From: Endozoicomonas sp965261315
Lineage (GTDB): Bacteria > Pseudomonadota > Gammaproteobacteria > Pseudomonadales > Endozoicomonadaceae
Assembly: GCA_965261315.1 (NCBI GenBank)
Contig: CBDHDM010000039.1
Span: forward strand, 1-64,000
DNA: 64,000 nt
Reading direction: 5' to 3'
Under the pieces are notes generated by a model. It searched no databases, had not been told where the DNA came from, and saw nothing but the letters and a program-made list of their open reading frames with translations. The stretch's first letter is position 1, and every line of letters begins with the position of its first letter. This document shows, in pieces, positions 54,379-61,930 of this stretch. The translations under genes and the position numbers were made by a program.

Positions 54379-54568
54379 TATCAGGGGGCATTCTTTCGTA
54401 ATGTTAAGGGATTCGTATTCCAAACTGATACAAATGGGCGTATCCAGTCAGTCTCTTATTCACTGGGTATTGAGGGTTAACATTCATGTAAAGAGCGTGT
54501 ACTGGCCGGAGAGGTACAGCAGGTTCGGGTATAGGCTTGCCTATACCCTGTATTATCTAGAGCCGGAC

Positions 54569-55510
54569 TCAAACACTATCGATAGTTAAAAGCCCAACAA
54601 CCTGCTGGTCACGATCTTTAACCACCAGCGTATGAATCCCTTGCTCTTTCATCAGCAGTCGTGCCTCTTCAGCACTGATATTTTCCTGAATACAGATAGG
54701 GGCACCATTCATAATATTTCGTGCATGGATACCCTGAAGACTCTCAGCACCGGCCAGGTTACGACGTAAGTCACCATCAGTAATAATGCCACACAGCAAG
54801 TCACCTTCCATCACCAAACACAAATTAGTCCGATGACTGGTCATGGTCTGCATCACTTTACGAAGGCTGCAATCCGGTGAAACCACCGCCAGATCTCCCC
54901 GCAGGACAACATCCCGCACCCATACCATTTTCTGGTCACTCTGTTGAGCTTCGGGTGAACTGAACATCCGTCGGCGAATCAACGTTTCAGCCAACAGGTC
55001 ACCAATGGCCAGCAGAACCGTTGTATAGGTAGTCGGTGCCTGCGCCTGCTCACGGTCTTCCCTGCTCTCAACCACACTGGCATCCAGTACAATATCTGCC
55101 TGCTCAGCTACCGGCCCATTGGGATCTCCGGTAATGGCGATCACCTTATTGCCCATTTGACGGATTGCTGGATAAAGGCGCAGCAGCTCTTCTGTTCTGC
55201 CACTGTATGACAGCATCACAATAACATCACCGGGGCCAATCATACTCAGATTGTCTTCCCAGGTTTCTGCAGCATTCAGTATGTGCGTGGACAAGCCTGT
55301 CGCATACAGGGTTGCAGCGATCTTCTGCCCCACCAGCCCGGACTGCTTCATACCAAACATAATGGCTCGCCCACGGCACTCTGCCAACAGCTCCAGAGCC
55401 GCACTGAAACTACCATTGATCCGGGCTTCCAAAGCTTGGAGAGCCTCAATCTGTCCGGCAACGCTGTTGCGCATGACATCAGAAACCAGCTGGTTTGGGT
55501 CTAAACTCAT
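54569..55510 (-). CDS. KdsD/GutQ-like SIS-CBS protein lacking the usual catalytic histidines
   Basis: 313 residues. N-terminal SIS domain (about 30-180: MFGMKQSGLVGQKIAATLYATG, VIVMLSYSGRTEELL, VIAITGDPNGPVAEQADIVLD) and two CBS motifs (VSPDCSLRKVMQTM, GIITDGDLRRNL, then HARNIMNGAPICI and GIHTLVVKD). The layout equals arabinose-5-phosphate isomerases. However, the KdsD AEASHGDLGM segment is AETWEDNLSM here, so the catalytic His is Trp, and the FHPGG segment with the second His is missing. Isomerase activity is therefore doubtful; a sugar-phosphate-sensing or different isomerase role is more likely. Confidence 0.85.
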   Translation of the reverse strand: MSLDPNQLVSDVMRNSVAGQIEALQALEARINGSFSAALELLAECRGRAIMFGMKQSGLVGQKIAATLYATGLSTHILNAAETWEDNLSMIGPGDVIVMLSYSGRTEELLRLYPAIRQMGNKVIAITGDPNGPVAEQADIVLDASVVESREDREQAQAPTTYTTVLLAIGDLLAETLIRRRMFSSPEAQQSDQKMVWVRDVVLRGDLAVVSPDCSLRKVMQTMTSHRTNLCLVMEGDLLCGIITDGDLRRNLAGAESLQGIHARNIMNGAPICIQENISAEEARLLMKEQGIHTLVVKDRDQQVVGLLTIDSV

Positions 55511-55593
55511 AGTCCATCTCTTCTAATCATTTCTCACCAGTTTGACATAGAGGCTCTGATAGATAATTGATCAGGGGCATTGATACTGGACGT

Positions 55594-55908
55594 TTATTTC
55601 AGGTAGACAACACCTTCTCTGACTTCGCAATCCATAGCCGTGAGCATGTCTCCCGGGCAAGGTCCTGCGATACATTCACCCGTCTCAATCAGAAACTGGG
55701 CTCCATGGGTGGCACATTGAATCAGCCGCTTTTCAGAATCCAGAAACTGGTCAGGCTGCCACTCAAGATTAATGCCAAAATGCGGGCAGCTATTTTCGTA
55801 AACGTATACCTGATCCCCTTTACGCACCGCAAAGACATGACCCCGTTCATTATGAAAACCTTTACTACCAGGATCCTGAAGCTCATCGATAGAACACAAA
55901 CGAATCAT
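55594..55908 (-). CDS. Rieske-type [2Fe-2S] ferredoxin
   Basis: 104 residues from the ATG at 55908, with GGGGAAGTA upstream; an earlier Met at 55962 lacks support. Both Rieske ligand boxes are present: CPHFG (C-x-H) and CATHGAQF (C-x2-H), 21 residues apart, with VFAVRKGDQVYVYENS before them. Soluble Rieske proteins of this kind pass electrons to oxygenases or similar enzymes. The divergent gene at 55981 looks like an Fe(II)-dependent oxygenase, so the pair may work together; that is inference from position. Confidence 0.86.
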   Translation of the reverse strand: MIRLCSIDELQDPGSKGFHNERGHVFAVRKGDQVYVYENSCPHFGINLEWQPDQFLDSEKRLIQCATHGAQFLIETGECIAGPCPGDMLTAMDCEVREGVVYLK

Positions 55909-55980
55909 TACTTCCCCATGTGTTACGGGTTTACGTGAAAAGTCGATATAGGATAATACCATTCATCAATAGAATACCCG

Positions 55981-56688
55981 ATGCAAACCCTCGAACTCCT
56001 TACCGATAAGCAAGTTTCAAAGGTTATTGATCAGATCGATGCACTCTCTGATCACTGGGAACAACGCAATATACAACTACCATTCTTTACCCTGGGGGCG
56101 GCCAGTTACCTGGATAGCTCCAAGGTGAGTAATAGACGATATTACGATAAGGCAGCTCGGCTAAACCCAATACTGTCAAACCAATTCAGGTGGCTTTACG
56201 ATCTGGTTATTGATGGGCTAAAGCAAGCCACTGGTAAGGAATGCCGGTTGGCTGATGGTCAGGCTCTGCCGGGATTTCATATTTTCAGAGCTCACCAGCA
56301 ATTTCTCAACCCTGTTGCCAGTATGCACATAGACCTTCAGCATAAAACGTTGCAATGGCAAGAAGAACTGCAGGTTGATCTGGAAACAAACACACTGTCC
56401 TTTACCCTGGCGCTGGAGCTACCAAAAAACGGAGCAGGACTTAACACCTGGCCAGAGAATCATGAAGACCTTATGGCGATGCCGTTCTGGTCCACTCTTC
56501 TTGGCAATACGGAGGTGAAGAGTCCGTGTAAGTTTGTTCAATATCAGACCGGCCAGATGGTGGTTCACTCCGGTGAGCTTTTACATCAGATTGCTCCTCT
56601 CAGGAAATTTAATCCTGCAGACCGGCGTATAACCCTACAGGGGCATGCTGTGCTGAGCCATGGGGATACTTATCTGCTCTATTGGTAG
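55981..56688 (+). CDS. Possible 2-oxoglutarate/Fe(II)-type oxygenase
   Basis: 235 residues. The second half has a double-stranded beta-helix pattern: FHIFRAHQQFLNPVASMHIDLQH with a candidate H-x-D metal site, LSFTLALELPKNGAGLNTWPE, then QYQTGQMVVHSGELLHQIAPL with a candidate distal His, and RRITLQGHAVLSHGDTYLLYW with a candidate Arg for 2-oxoglutarate. The N-terminal part is helical (RRYYDKAARLNPILSNQFRW). I do not recognise the substrate family; P4H-like or phytanoyl-type hydroxylases are possible. It faces away from the Rieske gene across 72 bp, a shared promoter region. Confidence 0.55.
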   Translation: MQTLELLTDKQVSKVIDQIDALSDHWEQRNIQLPFFTLGAASYLDSSKVSNRRYYDKAARLNPILSNQFRWLYDLVIDGLKQATGKECRLADGQALPGFHIFRAHQQFLNPVASMHIDLQHKTLQWQEELQVDLETNTLSFTLALELPKNGAGLNTWPENHEDLMAMPFWSTLLGNTEVKSPCKFVQYQTGQMVVHSGELLHQIAPLRKFNPADRRITLQGHAVLSHGDTYLLYW

Positions 56689-56698
56689 CTATTGGTAG

Positions 56699-56884
56699 CT
56701 ATGATTTATCCACCGTCTCTTCCGGCAGGCGTACATCAAAAGGCATCCCCCGGTGCAAAATGATCTGGCTGAAATAAAGATTTATAGCCTGAGAGGTTGT
56801 TAATCCCAGCTGTCGAAGAATCTCTTCCGCCTCCTGTTTTAACGACTCATCTATTCTTGCACGTACGGTAGTTTCTTTTGCCAT
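56699..56884 (-). CDS. RelB/DinJ-type antitoxin, apparently orphan
   Basis: 61 residues from the ATG at 56884 (MAKETTVRARIDESLKQEAEEIL). N-terminal ribbon-helix-helix (TTVRARID...) followed by LRQLGLTTSQAINLYFSQIILHRGMPFDV, the DinJ/RelB signature. Normally the YafQ/RelE toxin gene follows directly downstream; here that position holds the 3' end of the convergent oxygenase-like gene, so no toxin partner is present. A 10-bp tandem duplication (TATTGGTAGC) straddles the junction and may mark a deletion. Confidence 0.83.
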   Translation of the reverse strand: MAKETTVRARIDESLKQEAEEILRQLGLTTSQAINLYFSQIILHRGMPFDVRLPEETVDKS

Positions 56885-57227
56885 AATCGCTAAACTCACT
56901 CACATAGTTATTTAAATTTTAATTTAAAGATAAAAAAATTATAAAAGAATCTTCAGAGTATTAAATCGTCGCCCTCCCACGCCTGACAAGAGGCAGCCCG
57001 TTTTTACCAGCCCAAAAGCTACACCCACCTGCTAATCTGCCGATTGACTGGTATCAAACTGCAAAATATAACAATGTATAAAGAGCTGCCATGGTTTGCT
57101 CACCAAGCTTTCATAAAGCGGGTGTCATGCATTATGAGCAGCGGTGCTTTTAGCAAAGCATAAAGAGTAAAACAGGACGTTTTACGCAGTCACTAATAGG
57201 GATCACAGAGATTGAAGCGCTTTTGTT
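56885..57227. other. 343-bp intergenic region upstream of slt
   Basis: Divergent region between the antitoxin gene and slt. AT-rich near 56920-56960 for the antitoxin promoter. No RNA gene or coding frame is supported. Confidence 0.4.
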
Positions 57228-59252
57228 ATGTTAAACAATTTATCGAATAGCTTTACCTGTTTTTCGCTGGCCATATCACTTCTGTTCTCTCCGTTCAGTT
57301 TTGGTACTGACCTTAACAGACAACAATCACTTTTTATTTCCGTTGAAAAATCGTTAAAAAAAGGCAACTACCAGCTTTACCAGAAGTATCGATCTGAGCT
57401 TAATAATTACCCTCTTGCTCCATATCTGGAGTATCTCAGCCTATCCGGTAATCTGAAGAACCTGAGCCAGAGAGACATAGATCGGTTTTCCAATAAGCAT
57501 CCAGACCTTCCTCAGGCGGACCAACTTCAGCATCAATGGCTCCGCTATCTGGCTAATCAAAAGAGCTGGAGATCCTATCTTCAAGCCTACCAGCAGGATG
57601 ATGGGGGTCGCTTTCAATGTCTGAAAGGTATCGCACTGAAAGAACTGGGACACAAGGAAAGGGCATGGCAGGAAGCGAAAACCCTGTGGCTGAAAGGAAA
57701 ATCCCAGAACAAAGCCTGCGACCCACTCTTTGCAAGCTGGAAAGCAGCTGGAAAACTAACCCAGAGCCTGATTCTTGCCCGCTTCTGGATGGCTGCGGAG
57801 AAAAACAACCTTTCTGTAGCACGCTATCTGGATAAGTCAATTAAAGATACTTCTTTTAAGGTATCAACTGTGCTGTTCTGGGAAGTACACAAATATCCCG
57901 AACTGCTTAATACCGCCCGATTTAACGGTGAGCTGGAACATCAGCGGATCATTATGATTCATGGGATCAAGAAACTGGTTTCCAAAGATCTGAATCTTGC
58001 CGTCAGTACCTGGCTGCAAATGCGTGAAAGTCACCCTTTTTCTCTGGAGCAGCGTTCAGTTGTTGATCAGAAAATTGCGATGAAAGCGGCCAAAAACTTT
58101 GTTGGGAACGCCGAAGAAATCATTTCGAGTATTGATCCCGACTTCCATTACCACAAGGTTACTGAGTGGCGAATCAGGCTTGCTCTGGCCGAACAGGACT
58201 GGGAACGGGTCCTGATACTGATTGAACATTTGCCAGGATCGATCAGAAATGACAGCCGCTGGCGCTATTGGAACGAAGTCGCGCTCCTAAAGTTTCAGGA
58301 AGAAAGTTATCAGATGGTAGGTATGCCCTTCCCAAAGAAACCCTCTCTGCTGAAAACGCCTACACTCAGAGCGCTTGGCCGGGAACGGAACTTTTACGCA
58401 TTTCTGGTTGCCGACCTCAAAGGGCAGCCATTTCAACTTAACCACCAGCAAAAAGCAATCCGCCAGCAGGATCTACAGAGACTCAAGCAATATTACCCGG
58501 GCTTTAAGCGCATTCGTGAATGGATTCACCATGAACGTTTCTACAGCGCACAGGCAGAGCTCAACCGGATTACCCCAAGTCTGGATAATACCCAGAAAAA
58601 ATTAATTCCTTATCTGGCCCAACAGTGGGAATGGCACCATCAGGCCATTATGGCAGCAGCCCGGGCTGCCCTATGGAATGACCTTGATCTTCGCTTCCCT
58701 ACCCCAGAATCTGATTTATTCAGCAAACATGCCGAGAAACGTGAACTGGATTACCCATGGGTGTTGGCCATTGCCCGTCAGGAAAGCGCCTTTCACCCCA
58801 GGGCCCGCTCCCATTCCGGAGCAATGGGTCTGATGCAATTAATGCCAGCCACGGCAAAACAGGCCGCAAAACAGGCAGGGATTCCCTACCGAAAAAAATC
58901 AGAACTCTATAAACCTGAAATTAATATCGCACTGGGAACCACCCATCTTGCCTGGTTGTCCAAACGCTTTGAGGACAGCCGGATTCTGGCAACAGCGGCA
59001 TACAATGCCGGGAGCACGCCAGTTAAACGGTGGTTGAAACAGAGAGGCCACCTACCTCTGGATATCTGGATTGAAACCATTCCTTATGATGAAACCCGTA
59101 ACTACGTCCAGAGTGTCATGGCGTTTCGTGTGATATACAGTCAGCGGGAAAGCCGACCTGCACGTATGTTCTCTCCGCAGGAAGTCGCTTCTTTGAGTCT
59201 TAACCAGCAGGAAACCCCTGTGATTGCACAGAGAGACCAGAGAAAACCATGA
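57228..59252 (+). CDS. slt: Soluble lytic murein transglycosylase
   Basis: 674 residues. Signal-peptide-like start (NSFTCFSLAISLLFSPFSFG). The long middle is an alpha-helical superhelix typical of Slt70. The C-terminal lysozyme-like domain carries the catalytic Glu (about 519) in ARQESAFHPRARSHSGAMGLMQLMPATA, then ALGTTHLAWLSKRFEDSRILATAAYNAGSTPVKRWLK. It cleaves glycan strands to 1,6-anhydromuropeptides in the periplasm during wall turnover. All SLT family motifs are intact. It stands 89 bp before ispG, with a possible promoter between. Confidence 0.94.
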   Translation: MLNNLSNSFTCFSLAISLLFSPFSFGTDLNRQQSLFISVEKSLKKGNYQLYQKYRSELNNYPLAPYLEYLSLSGNLKNLSQRDIDRFSNKHPDLPQADQLQHQWLRYLANQKSWRSYLQAYQQDDGGRFQCLKGIALKELGHKERAWQEAKTLWLKGKSQNKACDPLFASWKAAGKLTQSLILARFWMAAEKNNLSVARYLDKSIKDTSFKVSTVLFWEVHKYPELLNTARFNGELEHQRIIMIHGIKKLVSKDLNLAVSTWLQMRESHPFSLEQRSVVDQKIAMKAAKNFVGNAEEIISSIDPDFHYHKVTEWRIRLALAEQDWERVLILIEHLPGSIRNDSRWRYWNEVALLKFQEESYQMVGMPFPKKPSLLKTPTLRALGRERNFYAFLVADLKGQPFQLNHQQKAIRQQDLQRLKQYYPGFKRIREWIHHERFYSAQAELNRITPSLDNTQKKLIPYLAQQWEWHHQAIMAAARAALWNDLDLRFPTPESDLFSKHAEKRELDYPWVLAIARQESAFHPRARSHSGAMGLMQLMPATAKQAAKQAGIPYRKKSELYKPEINIALGTTHLAWLSKRFEDSRILATAAYNAGSTPVKRWLKQRGHLPLDIWIETIPYDETRNYVQSVMAFRVIYSQRESRPARMFSPQEVASLSLNQQETPVIAQRDQRKP

Positions 59253-59341
59253 TAGAATCCTTCGGTTTATCGCTCAGGACAAATCAGCAAGTTCTGATAG
59301 ACTGATGGGTTCGAATTTTAATTAACTGGAGAACAACGTTT

Positions 59342-60577
59342 ATGGACAGGCGTCATAAAACCCATGCTGTTCAGGTTGGACACATCACCATTGGCGGCGA
59401 TGCTCCCATAGTGGTTCAGTCAATGACTGATACTGATACCGCTGACGTCCAGAGAACCATTGATCAGATTCGCCTGCTGGCAGATGCCGGCTCTGAAATT
59501 GTTCGTGTAACCGTTAATAGTGAGGAAGCGGCAGCGGCCATTCCTGCTATCTATGAAGGTCTGGCCAAACATAACTGCAATGTACCGATTGTTGGTGACT
59601 TCCACTACAACGGGCATCTGCTGCTGACCAAGTATGATGAAACCGCCAGACTACTTCACAAATATCGTATCAACCCGGGCAATGTTGGTTTCGGAAACAA
59701 AAAGGATGATCGTTTTAATGCAATGATTGATGTTGCCATTAAATACGATAAACCCGTACGTATCGGGGTTAACTGGGGCAGTCTTGATAAAGAACTCTCC
59801 ACCCAGCTAATGGATGAAAATGCCAAATCTGAAAACCCCAGGCCATCCCGGGAAATACTCCATGAAGCACTGGTACTGTCCTCTCTGACCAGTGCAGATG
59901 CTGCTGTTGAACGAGGCCTTGGAGCAAATAAAATCGTTATCTCCTGTAAGGTTTCCCGGGTACAGGACCTGATCAGTGTCTACCAGATGCTGGCTGCCCG
60001 TTGTGAGTACGCTCTGCACCTTGGGCTTACTGAAGCGGGCATGGGTAGCAAAGGCATTGTTGCTTCCAGCGTCGCAATGGGCATTTTGCTTCAGGAAGGT
60101 ATTGGTAACACTATCCGGACATCGCTGACCCCTGAGCCTGGTGCAAGCCGAGATAAAGAAGTCATTGTATCCCAGCAAATTCTGCAAGCACTGGACGTCC
60201 GTAGTTTTGCTCCGGAAGTCACCGCCTGCCCAGGCTGTGGCCGAACCACCAGTACCTTCTTCCGTGTGCTGACCGAAGAAGTCGATGGATTCCTGCGCAG
60301 CAAAATGGTCAGCTGGCGTCACCAGTATGTGGGTGTGGAAAATATGAAGGTTGCTGTTATGGGCTGTATCGTTAACGGCCCCGGAGAAAGCAAGCATGCC
60401 AACATCGGAATCAGCTTGCCGGGTACCGGAGAAGCACCCTCAGCCCCAGTCTTTATTGATGGTGAAAAGGTTACCACCCTCAAAGGTGAGCATATCGCTG
60501 AGGACTACAAGAAAATGATCGAGGAGTATGTACAGAAAACGTACGCTCCACGAGACAAGCTGATTGCCAGCCGTTAA
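59342..60577 (+). CDS. ispG: 4-hydroxy-3-methylbut-2-enyl diphosphate synthase IspG
   Basis: 411 residues, with GGAGA before the ATG. N-terminal TIM-barrel (VVQSMTDTDTADVQRTIDQI, VPIVGDFHYNGHLLL, GNVGFGNKKDDRF, KPVRIGVNWGSLD) and C-terminal [4Fe-4S] domain with CPGCGRTTSTFF (C296, C299) and VMGCIVNGPGESKHANIG (C342). It reduces MEcPP to HMBPP in the non-mevalonate isoprenoid pathway, which also feeds ubiquinone side chains made from genes elsewhere in this window. A hairpin terminator follows. No missing residues seen. Confidence 0.96.
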   Translation: MDRRHKTHAVQVGHITIGGDAPIVVQSMTDTDTADVQRTIDQIRLLADAGSEIVRVTVNSEEAAAAIPAIYEGLAKHNCNVPIVGDFHYNGHLLLTKYDETARLLHKYRINPGNVGFGNKKDDRFNAMIDVAIKYDKPVRIGVNWGSLDKELSTQLMDENAKSENPRPSREILHEALVLSSLTSADAAVERGLGANKIVISCKVSRVQDLISVYQMLAARCEYALHLGLTEAGMGSKGIVASSVAMGILLQEGIGNTIRTSLTPEPGASRDKEVIVSQQILQALDVRSFAPEVTACPGCGRTTSTFFRVLTEEVDGFLRSKMVSWRHQYVGVENMKVAVMGCIVNGPGESKHANIGISLPGTGEAPSAPVFIDGEKVTTLKGEHIAEDYKKMIEEYVQKTYAPRDKLIASR

Positions 60578-60581
60578 TTGA

Positions 60582-60612
60582 AGTAGCCTCGGGGATCTTC
60601 TTTGAGGCTACT
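60582..60612 (+). terminator. Hairpin after ispG
   Basis: AGTAGCCTC pairs perfectly with GAGGCTACT around a 13-nt loop rich in T; a C/T-rich tail follows. Confidence 0.7.
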
Positions 60613-60655
60613 CTCTGCTAACTTCATTCTCCAGCTCTCAGGAAATCTGTAAAAC

Positions 60656-61451
60656 ATGGATCGACTCTGCCCGGATTATGACCCTTTAACACTGGAAATT
60701 ATTAAGCTGACCTCGAAGTTAGTGAGTATACCAGTGCAAACGGATCTGAATACTGAGCAGGAAATTGCAGAATTTACCCATAAATGGCTAATAGCGAATG
60801 GTCTGCCATCCCAAATCATTGGACCAGAACAGCATCCCTCAGTACTGTGTTTACTACAAAAAGGAGATGGGCCAGTACTCTGGCTTGAGAGCCCTCTGGA
60901 TACCGTTCCAGCGGGTGATCCAAAAAACTGGCAAACCAAATCTCCGCTTGAAACCGAAGTCGTCAAAGACCGAATGGTTGGCCGTGGAGTTGCAGATGCC
61001 AGACTGGCCATCGCGATGTTTTCGATACTCGCCCGAGAAATTTATCAAGATGATGCTTTCAAAGGTACTCTTGTTCTGGCATTTGATGCAGATGAACAGT
61101 CAGGGCGCTTTACTGGCATCCAGCAAATTATCCAAAAGGCCCCGAAAGCAGACGGTATTATTCTTGGTTATCAGGGAGCAGGTGAAATATCCATTGGCGC
61201 CCGAGGCATACTGCGCCTGTGGTTACATATTCAAGGAAAAGCAGCTCACCCGGGCTCTAGAAGTCGAAAAGGTATAAATGCCATTAATTTAATGGCTCAA
61301 ACACTATCATTGCTAAGCCAGACAAGTAATTAACTGCTTTGGTGTTGATTCAGGTAATGTTCATGCAGATAACGAGTGGATTCTTCTAAGCGATATTCCC
61401 GCCATTTATCAAACGTGGTATCGAACTATTATCAAATTCTGTGAAAGCTGA
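60656..61451 (+). pseudogene. M20-family peptidase/deacylase, internally deleted
   Basis: The first part (60656-61333, 225 residues) has the M20 N-terminal domain and the start of the lid domain (GEISIGARGILRLWLHIQGKAAHPGSR). Metal ligands are eroded: GHLDTVP has become SPLDTVP, and the EE pair is DADEQSG. Family length is near 380. The C-terminal end is recognisable in another frame just after the stop (SGNVHADNEWILLSDIPAIY, stop at 61449-61451). A deletion of about 90 codons therefore removed the rest of the lid and the second half of the catalytic domain. Non-functional; possible former substrate is an N-acyl amino acid. Confidence 0.8.
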
Positions 61452-61609
61452 CTGACCTGACGTTTAATTTTCTCCTCATAAAATTGACAAACCTAATAGC
61501 CCATCTAATTTCAAAGCTAACTGAATTTCTGTTGCTCTACCTGATGCCGGTATTTTCAAGACAATTCCCCTGATGGTTTCATGTAAATAAAAAAAACACA
61601 GGTTTCCCT

Positions 61610-61930
61610 ATGAACTTAACACTTCGCCTAAGGGTGGTGACCACTCTCAGTGCGACACTGGAATTTTATGACTTTACCCTGCTGATTTTTCTGGCAAATG
61701 CGATATCACTGAACTTTTTCCCGGCGGAAGCACGATATAGCGGTGTTGCTTTTTGCCATAACCTTGCCTTCTGTATATTTGGTGGTGCCACCCCTATGTT
61801 GCTGGAGTGGCTATGCAAGCATGGTTGGCTCTTATCACCAGGGCTCTGGCCTGCCGTAGTCTGTTTTGTCCTGATGATCCTTTCATTTCAGTGGAAGGAT
61901 CGCTATCAGGAAAAGCTTAGTGACATTTAA
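61610..61930 (+). pseudogene. MHS/ProP-type MFS transporter, internally deleted
   Basis: 106 residues that join the two ends of a transporter of over 400 residues. The N-terminal 30 (RLRVVTTLSATLEFYDFTLLIFLA) match helix 1 of the metabolite:H+ symporter family (E-W/F-Y-D-F). It continues directly with ARYSGVAFCHNLAFCIFGGATPMLLEWL, the helix 9-10 region of the same family, and a last helix. About 300 residues are missing in frame. It may be expressed but cannot transport. Same type of lesion as the neighbouring M20 gene. Confidence 0.75.
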
